Notes: generated by a model from the sequence alone, not told the origin. A DNA stretch of 53,645 bases from CBDBEU01 sp965204565 (GCA_965204565.1 CBDBEU010000001.1:1-53645), one strand, 5' to 3'. Numbered from the stretch's first letter, positions 8,956 through 17,639 are shown. A program made the numbers and translations.

Positions 8956-9951
8956 ATGCGTCCGGTCATCAGGGTGCTGGCAGGCGGTTCGCCGGTCAAC
9001 GGCATTTTCTATTCCAGGCTCATTTCGTGCGGAATCAGGGACGAAAGCGGACAGGAAAGCGATACGCTCGAATGCACTTTCGACTGGCGCGGTTATGCCA
9101 TCGCCCTGCCGAACGAAGGCGCCATTCTGGAACCCCTGTTCGGCTATGCCGGCGGCGCGCTCACCTCGATGGGCAAATTCGTGGTCGACGGCTACACGTC
9201 TGCCGGCGGACCGGACGGGTTGTTGCTGACCGTCACCGCCCACGCTGCGGATATCCGCGAAGAGCTCAAGCAGAAGAAGACCGAACATTTCGATGACACT
9301 ACGCTTGGCTCGATGCTGCAAAAGGTATTCGGCGAGCATGGTGCGCAGATCGAGGTCGACGGCGAACTGTCAGGCATCGAAATCGAATACGAAGCCCGGC
9401 GCGACCAATCGCCCCTGGACTTCGCCACCCGCCTTGCAGACCGCCACAACGCCATTTTCAAAGCCGGTGGCGGCAGGTTCCTGTTTGTGTCGCGCGGTAG
9501 CCGGAAAAAGAGCTCCGGCGGCTCTCTTGCGCCGGTTCTGATCACGCGGCCGGAATGCCGGGACTGGAGCATCTCTGGCAAGCCGCGTCCGCGCTACGGC
9601 AAGGTGGTCGCCAAGTGGCATGATCCGAAGGAGGGAAAGACCAGGTTCGAAACGGTCGACACCGGCGGCAAGGGGCCTATCCGCACCATCAAGTCTCATT
9701 TCAAGAACAGGGAAGACGCCAGGCAGGGCGCGAAGGCCGAGGCGACCAGGCTGAACCGGGCACGCGCGGAAGGACACTTCACCCAATATGGCCGTGTCGA
9801 TGCAACCGCGGAAGCCGATGTGATCGCCAGCGGCTTCGGACCCGCGGAGAATGGCATGTGGCGCGCACGGGCCGTCGCACACTCATTTGGACGCTCGGCG
9901 GGATTCATAACCACAATCGAGGTCGAAGCGCCGGAGACGCCGAAGAAATGA
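8956..9951 (+). CDS. Phage late control gene D protein (gpD-like tail hub)
   Basis: 331 aa, the length of P2 gpD, a baseplate-hub protein related to T4 gp27 and VgrG. The N-terminus PVIRVLAGGSPVNGIF, the central DQSPLDFATRLADRHNAIFK signature and the C-terminal GFGPAENGMWRARAVAHSF segment match the family. It is the last gene of the module. No lysis, head, fibre or integrase genes follow, so the block is a remnant or a cut-down tail device. The frame is intact. Confidence 0.9.
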   Translation: MRPVIRVLAGGSPVNGIFYSRLISCGIRDESGQESDTLECTFDWRGYAIALPNEGAILEPLFGYAGGALTSMGKFVVDGYTSAGGPDGLLLTVTAHAADIREELKQKKTEHFDDTTLGSMLQKVFGEHGAQIEVDGELSGIEIEYEARRDQSPLDFATRLADRHNAIFKAGGGRFLFVSRGSRKKSSGGSLAPVLITRPECRDWSISGKPRPRYGKVVAKWHDPKEGKTRFETVDTGGKGPIRTIKSHFKNREDARQGAKAEATRLNRARAEGHFTQYGRVDATAEADVIASGFGPAENGMWRARAVAHSFGRSAGFITTIEVEAPETPKK

Positions 9952-10180
9952 GGGCCTTCAAATGGATGTTGAAAGGTGTTCGAGAGAAAGACGATCGGAA
10001 GCGACAAAACCAATACCTGGCCACCGCCGATATGATAAAAACGGCCGCTGAAGATGACCTGCGCTGTGATCAAAACCGGTGTCAAAAAAAGCTCAAACCG
10101 GGTGTCACGCTACACCGGTGGACCTTTGCTTGGGGTGAACACCCACGAGCCAGCGAGCGGGCTGCAACAGACACTTGCCT

Positions 10181-10284
10181 CGTCATGCCCCGACTTGATC
10201 GGGGCATCCAGTAACCACTGATCCTTGCGTCTTCTCACTCCCACCGGGGGTACTGGATCGTCCGGTCGGGGGCGGACGATGACG
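10181..10284. repeat. Long imperfect palindrome of the alphaproteobacterial CGTCAT...ATGACG type
   Basis: The left arm starts CGTCATGCCCCGACTTGATC and the right arm ends GGGGGCGGACGATGACG, with the inner halves GGCATCCAGTA and TACTGGATCGTCC also complementary. Such elements are scattered in intergenic regions of Rhizobiales genomes. The internal hairpin CCCCGACTTGATCGGGG is itself palindromic. Confidence 0.8.
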
Positions 10285-10320
10285 GCGGGAAATTTGCACA
10301 GCCCAAATCCCCCACTCTTT

Positions 10321-10362
10321 TGCTTCCCTGTCGGAGCTGCGCTCCTCCGCGCCTCTTGTTTG
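10321..10362 (-). repeat. Inverted copy of a 40-base unit
   Basis: Read on the minus strand this is CAAACAAGAGGCGCGGAGGA followed by GCGCAGCTCCGACAGGGAAGC. It matches the direct copies at 10823-10919 over the conserved ends CAAGAGGCG and CGACAGGGAA, so the pair forms a widely spaced inverted repeat about 0.5 kb apart. Confidence 0.75.
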
Positions 10363-10822
10363 ATTCCCACCCACGCCAAATCCTCCCGCAACTCGTTTGA
10401 GCCCGGGTCGATCAGCAGTCAGGGGCGCAGGCGCTTTGCCTTGCACCACAGGGGTAGTCAGACACGGGGCTCGGCACAGCGCCCGCCACGGCGATTTTTG
10501 GCCATTGTCCGGACCGCAGCTTCGGCAAACAAACCCGGGCGCCGAGGATTTTCACCCCGCGCTGACCATCCATCCCTGTCCGCGCCAGAAGCGAAGAGAG
10601 TTCAGGACCGGCCCGGGCACCTTAAGCCGCACTCAAGCAGCAGACCCGCCGTGATACGGGACGGGCGGCCCGGACAACCCGCCGGGCGGTAGTGCCGATA
10701 CACCGCTGCCGGACGTGCCGCCCCTCCCCACATGAGACCGTCATCGGTACTGGATCACGCCCCCTAAGACGGGGAAGGTGGGAGCATTGTAAGCGAGGTT
10801 CTGGAGGTGGGGATAAGTTCGC

Positions 10823-10919
10823 CAAACAAGAGGCGTGGAGCACACCAAGAGGCGAGGAGCGGCACGGCCGCGACAGGGAAGCAAACAAGAGGCGCGGAGG
10901 ACGGAACGCCCGACAGGGA
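10823..10919 (+). repeat. Three tandem, partly truncated copies of the 40-base unit
   Basis: CAAGAGGCG followed by a purine-rich GGAG core occurs at about 10827, 10849 and 10887. The second and third copies end in CGACAGGGAA. The first is cut short. The same unit is found inverted at 10321-10362. Confidence 0.7.
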
Positions 10920-10930
10920 AACTCAAAATG

Positions 10931-10955
10931 TCACCCCGGACTTGATCCGGGGTGA
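10931..10955. repeat. Perfect 10-bp hairpin, half-unit of the dispersed palindrome
   Basis: TCACCCCGGA and TCCGGGGTGA flank the 5-base loop CTTGA. The pattern CCCGGACTTGATCCGGG matches the inner hairpin of the longer element at 10181-10284, so this may be a single arm of the same repeat family. Confidence 0.75.
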
Positions 10956-11046
10956 TATAAGTATTTGCCGCACCGCCTCAAGCCCAATCCACACCCCCGA
11001 TCCCACCGCATGCCGCCGATGTTCCACCATCCATTCCCCGCACGGG

Positions 11047-12541
11047 CTAGGTCTGCAGCAGGCCGAAAATCTCACATGTCTCCTTGTCCCCTCGCAGGGT
11101 GTGTTGACCCAGGGAAACCATCGGGTCAGGCACGCTCTGGGCGAAGGTGGACGAAATAAGAATGCGCTGATTGAGCGTTTTTTGATAGGCTTTCGATGCG
11201 CGCCGTCTCATTGACCACAGAGCCGATAACGGTGAAGTCCAGATGCTTGATGGTACAGATATTTCCATAAGTGAGATCGCCGCGATGCAGGCCGATGGCG
11301 AAATCCAGCAACCACGCGCCTTGTTGACTTCCTCGAGCTGTCTTGATGCTTCCACTGCAGCTGCCAATGCACGGACGCAGGCGTCCGGCGCGGTCCCATC
11401 CGGGTCTTCGATGGCGAAGATCGCCAGCACCGAATCGCCGATGAATTTCAGAACCTCGCCGCCATGGTCGATCACCGCCCCGGCGACATTGTCGAAATAG
11501 CGGTTGAGCAGCGACATGTAGTCTTCTCGCGACATCGAGGCGGCAAGCGAGGTTGAATCGCGCAAGTCGGTGATCCAGATCGCCGCGTGCATATCCTCGT
11601 CGTCACCGCGCTTGACCAGCCCGTGCATCACCCTTTGACCGGCGTTCGAACCCAGATAGGTGCGCAGCAAGGTGGAAGAGGACAACCGCAGGGCGTGTGG
11701 TTCCAGAAGACGGCTCATGGTCGGCAGAATTTCATAAATCTGGCCGAGCTGTTCGGTGGAAAACCACCGGGCTGATCCGACACCAAGGTCAGAATGTTGA
11801 GTTGCCCGTCCGAGAAGCGAAGTGGCATGGCACATAGTCGGTGGCGCCTTGGGCAACGAGATCTTCCAGAACCGGAAATCCAGCTTGGCATCAGGACCTT
11901 CCAGCCGCCGGCGCACACTGCCTTCGCCATTGATCACCAGCGCATAGGGGCTGTTGAGGTATTGATCGCTTTGCAGGTTTTCGTGTGAGATCTCAAAAAC
12001 CGTGACCTCATCGCCGTCGCGTTGCCACATATAGACCAACGCAAACAGCAACGGATTGCGCGTGCGCACCAGCAACCGAAGCCGCGTTAGCGGAATTCCC
12101 GCCGCAATCATGGCGTCCGAAAATTGCGCCACCAGTTCCCGGGAGGAATTCGGTGCCCAGGCATCGTTAACCAGCCAGTTTACAAGCGGATTTTCCTTGG
12201 CGGCCGCATCGTCCGGCTGTTGTTCGGCAATCTCATCATCGCCGGCATACCACTTGTGCATGGTCTGCCAATCGAAGGCGATATAGCCCTCTACGCCCGA
12301 TGCCTCGTCATACGGCGTCTCATAGCTCCAAGCTGCATTCGCCGCTGATTGATCGCCGATGCGCACCGCCCAATAGGACGCATCGTCCTTGAATGGGCAG
12401 TGGGTGTGCCGGTCGCTTTTGCCAAAAGGTCCATGCGAACGTCATCGCACGGATGCGCCGTGGGTCGGGCTCCAGGGAAAGCCGATAGCCATCATGCGCC
12501 GGTGCCGGTAAACGGGCAGCCGAAGATTGAACGCTATGCAA
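11047..12541 (-). pseudogene. DUF427 plus class III adenylate/guanylate cyclase, multiply frameshifted
   Basis: The 5' part encodes a DUF427 domain (DDVRMDLL, HTHCPFK, AAWSYETPY) and the 3' part a class III nucleotide cyclase domain that would make cAMP or cGMP. The two metal-binding Asp are visible in ITDLRDST and FIGDSVLAIF, and the Asn/Arg pair in VVNETARIES. That last segment is in another frame. Lesions: an apparent internal deletion near 12455, a one-base loss in the T run at 12417-12420, a shift near 11310, and a compensating shift in the T6 run at 11178-11183 that restores the end TLNQRILISSTF...GLLQT. Two of these are homopolymer changes and could be sequencing errors. If real, the protein loses part of its catalytic domain. 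Confidence 0.82.
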
Positions 12542-12761
12542 TGTGTCACCTCATATGAGCAAGCAGCGTCCTTTGCCAGACGCGGCGCCCGGTTCAGCAA
12601 TGCCGGCTTCTGGGGGGCCTATCGGCGTGTTAAGCGCTCCCCGACCAATTCCAGCCACAACTGTGCGCTAATAAGTATTTGTCCGGGTACATGGTATCAA
12701 GGAACCGGTTTCAGCGTGTGTAGGAGTAGTTCTGGCCGACAGTGATCATCCACAAGATAGG

Positions 12762-13031
12762 GTGCAGACGCGGCGCAATTTGCTAAAGGCTGTTGCTGCA
12801 GTGGGCTTTGGCGTTTCAGTGGCATCACTTCCGGAAAAATGGACCAAGCCGATTGTGGAAGTGGTGATAACGCCAGCTCATGCCGCAACTTCCGTGACGA
12901 CAACAAACGGCTACGACAGGCACCGGACCACCGACGACGCCGTCATAGTAACAGCCGGGCTGTCCGCAGCCGTTTGCCGGCAGCCTGGTTGCGCTGGCTA
13001 TCGGGTTTTTGTCGTCTCTGGCCACTGTTGA
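12762..13031 (+). CDS. Small exported protein with a twin-Arg-like leader and WTKP motif
   Basis: 89 aa from a GTG start. The leader TRRNLLKAVAAVGFG is twin-arginine-like and hydrophobic. The following LPEKWTKPIVEVVITPAHA is a conserved pattern seen in many small secreted proteobacterial proteins whose function is unknown. Downstream of PAHAATS the sequence looks arbitrary and runs into the 3' end of the convergent PilZ gene (34-base overlap), so the real C-terminus may have been altered by a frameshift. Confidence 0.5.
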   Translation: MQTRRNLLKAVAAVGFGVSVASLPEKWTKPIVEVVITPAHAATSVTTTNGYDRHRTTDDAVIVTAGLSAAVCRQPGCAGYRVFVVSGHC

Positions 13032-13351
13032 GGTTGGTGAAACTGAACACCGACCCAGGCCTCACCCCCTGTCCACACGACGCGCGCGGGCAGCTCTGTC
13101 TTGCCCGCATTGAGATGTAGCAAAATCGTCTCTGGCAAATGTGGCTCGCTCTCGAATTCGAGCCGCGCGCCAGTTGCCGACAGATTTGTGACGACACAAT
13201 CGATGCTCAAGGTTCCACTTGAACCCGACACTGAATAGTACTTCAGGACCTGATTCATATCGGCGTTGGGGTATTGAGCGAACACACGTGCAGGCTTGCG
13301 CACGTCCACTCTGACCGCTTTGCGCTTTTCTCGCCCGAACTTGCGCACCAT
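12998..13351 (-). CDS. PilZ domain protein
   Basis: About 117 aa from the ATG at 13349-13351 (MVRKFGREKRKAVR). It carries both c-di-GMP-binding signatures of PilZ domains: RxxxR in the RKAVR segment near residue 10 and NxSxxG in NLSATG, separated by about 60 residues. The rest is the expected beta-barrel (ILLHLNAGKTELPARVVWTG). It probably acts as a cytoplasmic c-di-GMP receptor; the target is unknown. An in-frame ATG 48 bases upstream is less likely because the added residues are not family-like. Confidence 0.8.
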   Translation of the reverse strand: MVRKFGREKRKAVRVDVRKPARVFAQYPNADMNQVLKYYSVSGSSGTLSIDCVVTNLSATGARLEFESEPHLPETILLHLNAGKTELPARVVWTGGEAWVGVQFHQPQQWPETTKTR

Positions 13352-13571
13352 GACCCCATGTTCCACCCGGATTCCCGGCCAAGGCGGGCGGGCGCACAAT
13401 ATGCGCCAAGGATATTGGCAAACCGTTGACGCAGCAGCGCCGCTGCGGACGTGAAGACGCTCCGCCGGCCGCTAACTCGAAAACCTGCGAGGGTGGCTAT
13501 TTGCACTCGCCGATGGAATCTGCGGCGCATCTCCTGCCGACAGTCCAGCTTGCGCTGCGGCATGCTTTGTC

Positions 13572-13946
13572 TCAATCAATGGCCGGGGGTGTTCGGTTGA
13601 GCCTGGCCACGCGCATCTCGTCGATCCTTTGGCGGAAGGCTTCGCCGTCGCCATAGTCGACATAAGCGGCATAGTTCGCATGTGCGCCAATCACCCGGCG
13701 CGCATGCTTGATTAGGCACCAATGCCGCTCGGTGCGCGCGACGATCTCACGCATATAACCGATAAGACCGGTCGCATAGGAGCAATAGGCGCAGTTCAGC
13801 TTTTGCGGGGCATTGAGATAAGCAAGCTGGTGACGGTCGAAAACCAGATGGGCTGATCGCCACACCTTCTCAATTCCGTAAACCGGAAAACACACCGCCT
13901 GATAAAGACCGGCGAACAGATCGAGCAGCGCGAGCGGGATGATCAC
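13572..13946 (-). CDS. Conserved hypothetical protein, C-terminal part of a split gene
   Basis: 124 aa, starting in a hydrophobic stretch (IIPLALLDLFAGLYQAVCFP) followed by LNAPQKLNCAYCSYATGL and a His/Arg-rich KHARRVIGAHANY region. I recognise it as the C-terminal part of a Rhizobiales protein of unknown function that is usually one chain with the preceding ORF. Its start overlaps the stop of that ORF by 4 bases. The CxxC in NCAYC may bind a metal; that is speculation. Confidence 0.6.
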   Translation of the reverse strand: MIIPLALLDLFAGLYQAVCFPVYGIEKVWRSAHLVFDRHQLAYLNAPQKLNCAYCSYATGLIGYMREIVARTERHWCLIKHARRVIGAHANYAAYVDYGDGEAFRQRIDEMRVARLNRTPPAID

Positions 13947-14161
13947 CGGGAGGTGAGAACCACCAAAGGCCGTGCACCCAGAACGTAGCGCACCAGCCCG
14001 ATGCGCAACTCACGGTGGCGGCGCAGGATTTCCTGCTCGAACACCACCTTTCCCCGTTCAAGACCGAAATTCAGCTTGGCCCGCTGCTTGGCGAACTCGG
14101 CCTCCAGGTTGCCTTCCAGCTCATTGATCATCTCCGTCAGGGCTTTGACTTGCGGGTCCAT
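13943..14161 (-). CDS. Conserved hypothetical protein, N-terminal part of a split gene
   Basis: 72 aa, a charged amphipathic helix region (MDPQVKALTEMINELEGNLE...) predicted to form a coiled coil, ending with a short hydrophobic segment RYVLGARPLVVLTSR and a stop. Homologues I recall run on into the hydrophobic segment that begins the next ORF, so a small deletion or shift near 13945 seems to have split one gene in two. An ATGA overlap means both halves could still be translated. Confidence 0.6.
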   Translation of the reverse strand: MDPQVKALTEMINELEGNLEAEFAKQRAKLNFGLERGKVVFEQEILRRHRELRIGLVRYVLGARPLVVLTSR

Positions 14162-14315
14162 GGCACCTTCTCAATCGCCATCCGGTGCTTGTGGCATTTC
14201 CATCAACACCGCACGCGCACTATCAGGCAAAAATATCCTGCAGCCCGCCATCAGGATGGGAGCGATCAGGCTGAAGGGGATACTTGCCGGCCCCCTCGTG
14301 CCGACGACGGGGGTG

Positions 14316-14475
14316 TTATTTCACGACCAGCACCGGCACGGTGCTGCTTGTAAGAACCTCTCTTGCCTGGCTGCCCAAAAGCATACGATCAATGCCGCGT
14401 CGTCCGTGTGACCCCATAACGATCAGGTTGCACTTGTTCTTGCAGGCAGCGGCGACGATGGCCTCCGATGGGCGT
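14316..14475 (-). pseudogene. Universal stress protein, C-terminal fragment
   Basis: The frame ending in TAA at 14316-14318 gives LIVMGSHGRRGIDRMLLGSQ then AREVLTSSTVPVLVVK. This is the C-terminal strand and the GxxG-x9-GS ATP-binding signature of UspA-type proteins. Everything 5' of about 14475 is replaced by the glutathione S-transferase remnant, so only the last third survives. Confidence 0.8.
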
Positions 14476-15033
14476 TGATCTGGAGGCGCATTCCGGTGGA
14501 GCGAGGTCGACCTCGAGCGACATCGTGCGGCGAAGGCACCAGAAGAAATGAGCTTCCACCGTTGTAAAGTGATCGAAGAAGAATTCGCGCCCCGCCAGCC
14601 TGTCGTCGGCGATGAGGAATACCTGTCACAGCTCCGCTTTCGCCAAGCGTCGAATGCGCTCCTCCTCTCCCGGCAAGTCGCAGCATTTCGGCGGCGAATT
14701 CAGGCGGCTCAGATAGGGGTGTATGCCGGAGGAGCACCATCCGTGCAGCGACACGGCATCAAGTTCGTCCCAAGGATCGGTTGGTAGAAGCTTCGCGTCA
14801 GGGAAATTTCGGGCGATCCAGAGTTGAATTGCCACATTTTCCGTGAGCGGTTTGCCATTGATGACGAGGACGGGAACCTTATGTTTAGGGTTGATCTGGA
14901 GATATTCGGCCGACGTTTGCTGCCTTCGGCCAAGACTAATGGGTCTGACCGCGAACTCCGCGCCAGCCTCAGTTAGTGTCACATAGGGAACGATCGAGCA
15001 GGCGATCGGTGCGTAGTACAGGACAATATCCAT
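14476..15033 (-). pseudogene. Glutathione S-transferase interrupted by an in-frame TGA
   Basis: The N-terminal thioredoxin-like domain is clear: MDIVLYYAPIACSIVPYVTL with KHKVPVLVINGKPLTEN (the cis-Pro and GSH-binding region). A TGA at 14626-14628 stops the frame after about 135 residues. The same frame continues beyond it with family-like sequence (VFLIADDRLAGREFFFDHF, then EAHFFWCLRRTM) and then joins the universal stress protein fragment. The gene has therefore lost function by a nonsense codon and a 3' deletion. The start at 15033 fits the family N-terminus. Confidence 0.8.
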
Positions 15034-15055
15034 CTTGCCCTCCTCATTTGAAGTC

Positions 15056-15411
15056 GAGAGGCGGCGACTGATCACCGATCAACTCTGGGACCGCCCCTTG
15101 TGCACCCTCAGCTGGCGGCGAAGGGCTTTCGATCCCACCTTGAACGACGACATTTCGTTGGCAGTTTAATCTCTAGCCAGCCGTAGGGCCGCCACCGTTC
15201 GCCCTTGATTCGATTGACAACAGGAGTGGGTGTCCGTCATCAACGAGTGCGAATCTGCAGGGTGTGTTTCAGGTCTCGATCCGACGGGCACGTGGTGTGC
15301 CGGAGTCTCAGAAGTCGTCCTATTGCTACCTCCTGCACCGGTTTTTTCAAGCTTCAATGTGGTTTGGTCTCTGGGCACTGTTTGACTTCTTGGGTTCGCT
15401 AAAATCAATCC
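15056..15411. other. Intergenic stretch without a recognisable gene
   Basis: About 350 bases between the GST remnant and the acyl-CoA ligase stop. Short open frames exist but none resembles a known protein. I see no clear terminator or repeat. Confidence 0.4.
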
Positions 15412-17049
15412 TCATTCCAAGAAGCGGTGCCACCTGCCAGACTGCTCACGCAGCCTAGTCTTCAAGACCTTCCCGGTGGCGCCCAGTGGAAGGGCATCGA
15501 CGAATACGACGTCATCGGGAAGCTTCCATTTGGAAAGCCTGGTCGCTAGGTACTTGAGGATGGCTTTCTTGTCTGGATCACATCCTTCGATCGGAACAGC
15601 CACAAGCAGCGGACGTTCGCCCCACTTCTCATCAGTGATCGCAATTGCAGCTGCTTGAGCGATTTCAGGATGCCCAACCGCCAAATTCTCAATCTCAATT
15701 GAACTGATCCACTCACCGCCCGACTTGATGAGATCCTTTTTTCGATCAGTGATCTGGACATAGCCGTCCTCGTCGATGGTGGCGATATCACCTGTGTCGA
15801 GCCAGCCATCATCGTGGGGCGCGCCAATATTCTCCGCGTCAAATTCAGCCCGGTAATATTCCGAGCAGATCCACGGGCCTCGCGCGCGCAGCGAGCCATA
15901 TGCACTACCGTCATGGGCAAGCGGCTTACCTTGATCGTCGACAATCTCAAGTTCTACGCCATAGACCTGCCGACCCTGTTTTGCTTGCTGCGCGAAGCGG
16001 CGCTCGCGCGACCATTGACCCATCTGAGGTTTTAGTGTCGAAACCGAGCCGACCGGGCTGGTCTCCGTCATGCCCCAGCCTTGGCAGACTTCGACACCAA
16101 ATTGATCGAAATCATCGATCATCGATACCGGAACGGCAGCACCTCCTATGAATGTTCTTTCGAAACCATCTGGCGCCCGACCAGCCTTCTTCATTGAGTC
16201 GAGGAGCATCGTCCAGATGGTCGGAACGCCGGCGGAAGTCGTCACCTTTTCCTGATCCATTAGCGAGAACAGGCTGTCGCCGTCGAGCGCTGGGCCTGCC
16301 ATCACCAGCTTGGCCCCGGTCATTGGGCAAGCATAGGGAAACCCCCAGGCCATGACATGGAACATCGGCACCACCGGCAGCATTGTCTGCGTCTCGGACA
16401 GCCGGCCAACACCGGCCTGGGCCAGCATCATGGCGTGCAAAACCGAAGAGCGGTGGCTGTAGAGCACGCCTTTGGGATGACCCGTGGTACCAGACGTGTA
16501 GCAGAGTGCGGCGGCTTCATTTTCGTCAAAGATGGGCCATTCGAACTGATCGCTTTCAGCCCCGATAAGCTCATCATAGCAGACCGCGTTTTCGAGCTTG
16601 GTATCTGGCATGTGTTCGCGATCGGTCATGACAGCGACCGTTTCGACGGATTTGAGATTGGCTGAGATTGCTTCCACAAGCGGCACGAATGTCACGTCGA
16701 TAAAGAGCGCCCGGTCCTCGGCATGATTGATGATGTATACGAGCTGCTCTGGCGACAACCTCGGATTCATGACGTGCATCACGCCTCTTGATCCGGATAC
16801 GCCATAATAAAGCTCAAGGTGGCGCTGGGTGTTCCAGGCAATCGAGCCCACGCGGTCGCCTGCCTCAAGGCCAAGCGATGTCAGCGCATTGGCCAATCGC
16901 CGGCAGCGGCGATGGACCTCACGATAGGTCGTGCAAACAATTGGCCCTTCGACCGTTCGGGTGACGACTTCCTGGTAGGCATGGACCGTGTCAGCATGGG
17001 AGATAATGCCAGACAGAAGGAGTGGCATTTCCATCATCAGACCGCGCAT
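15412..17049 (-). CDS. Acyl-CoA ligase (AMP-dependent synthetase, DmdB/long-chain type)
   Basis: 545 aa member of the ANL superfamily that activates a carboxylic acid to its CoA thioester through an acyl-adenylate. Motifs: the AMP-binding P-loop YTSGTTGHPKGV, the GWGMTETSP motif, the DGWLDTGDIA hinge region, DRKKDLIKSGGEWIS and the C-terminal catalytic Lys in LPLGATGK. The start MRGLMMEMPLLLS and EVVTRTVEGPI are typical of the group that includes 3-methylthiopropionyl-CoA ligases, but substrate cannot be fixed from sequence alone. It stands alone between pseudogenes and an IS remnant. The frame is intact. Confidence 0.92.
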   Translation of the reverse strand: MRGLMMEMPLLLSGIISHADTVHAYQEVVTRTVEGPIVCTTYREVHRRCRRLANALTSLGLEAGDRVGSIAWNTQRHLELYYGVSGSRGVMHVMNPRLSPEQLVYIINHAEDRALFIDVTFVPLVEAISANLKSVETVAVMTDREHMPDTKLENAVCYDELIGAESDQFEWPIFDENEAAALCYTSGTTGHPKGVLYSHRSSVLHAMMLAQAGVGRLSETQTMLPVVPMFHVMAWGFPYACPMTGAKLVMAGPALDGDSLFSLMDQEKVTTSAGVPTIWTMLLDSMKKAGRAPDGFERTFIGGAAVPVSMIDDFDQFGVEVCQGWGMTETSPVGSVSTLKPQMGQWSRERRFAQQAKQGRQVYGVELEIVDDQGKPLAHDGSAYGSLRARGPWICSEYYRAEFDAENIGAPHDDGWLDTGDIATIDEDGYVQITDRKKDLIKSGGEWISSIEIENLAVGHPEIAQAAAIAITDEKWGERPLLVAVPIEGCDPDKKAILKYLATRLSKWKLPDDVVFVDALPLGATGKVLKTRLREQSGRWHRFLE

Positions 17050-17144
17050 TTGAGATCTCCCGCCTTGCCTTTTGCCATGGCCGAGAATAACGCCAACCTC
17101 TCAAGGCGACAAGGCTGGCCGTCACGTCATCGCTTACCCGACAT

Positions 17145-17310
17145 TCACGGGATGACGGCCATCGTAGAGTTGATATTGCCTCCACGCGCGGACATCTTCA
17201 ACCCGGACCATCGTCGTGGGGATCGAGGGACAGCGAGAACGGTGACGCCGGCGTATATCGCACCGGGATTGCCGATTTCGTCGTCATCAGGACACACCGC
17301 GCCCTCGGCC
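17145..17310 (-). repeat. Copy 1 of a 165-bp dispersed unit
   Basis: Read on the minus strand this nearly matches 31017-31180 on the plus strand. Shared stretches include GTGTGTCCTGATGACGACGA, GCGATATACGCCGGCGTCAC and GATGGCCGTCATCCCGTGAA, with scattered substitutions. It lies beside the IS3 remnant here and beside an IS1380 remnant there, so it is probably part of another, unidentified mobile element. Confidence 0.8.
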
Positions 17311-17384
17311 CCAACCGGAAGGTGACGTACCGGCCGTGTGTGACGATCCTGATCGGCTTCTCCTTCAGGCCGGTCGGCGACCAT

Positions 17385-17639
17385 CGCCTGACCGCCTCCC
17401 GCAGCGTCGGTGACAGCTATGATAACGCGCTGGCCGAGAGCGCAGTCGGCCTGTTCAAAACCGAGGTCATCGACTTCATAGGGCCCTGGAAATCCGTCGG
17501 ACAGGTCGAGTGGAAAACTCTGAAACGGGTCAACTGATACAACACAAAACGCCTACACAGCAAAATCGCATATATCACCCCGCAGGAAGCAGAGGAGAAA
17601 TTCCATGAAGCCTTGAACAACGCTGAAAAAGCAGCCTAA
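17385..17639 (+). pseudogene. IS3-family transposase, C-terminal remnant
   Basis: The sequence encodes GDSYDNALAESAVGLFKTEV, containing the last part of the DDE integrase domain, then YNTKRLHSKIAYITPQEAE, the usual IS3 C-terminus. A TGA at 17536-17538 replaces the Trp of the usual DWYN motif. The 5' two thirds are missing. The element cannot move itself. Confidence 0.82.

Larger units (their letters stand above)
9952..11046. other. Gene-free, repeat-rich intergenic region
   Basis: About 1.1 kb between gpD and the cyclase pseudogene. Open frames occur on both strands but are low-complexity and unlike known proteins. The stretch contains a long palindromic dispersed repeat (10181-10284), several copies of a 40-base unit in both orientations (10321-10362 and 10823-10919) and a perfect hairpin (10931-10955). 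I see no RNA gene. Confidence 0.6.

Noticed and set aside
10181..10955. CRISPR array
   Set aside because: Repeats are few, in both orientations, of unequal spacing and partly palindromic. There are no regular spacers and no cas genes.
14626..14628. TGA as a selenocysteine codon in the GST gene
   Set aside because: No hairpin of the expected kind was apparent, the family does not need Sec there, and the 3' part is already fused to another pseudogene. The formate dehydrogenase in this window uses Cys.
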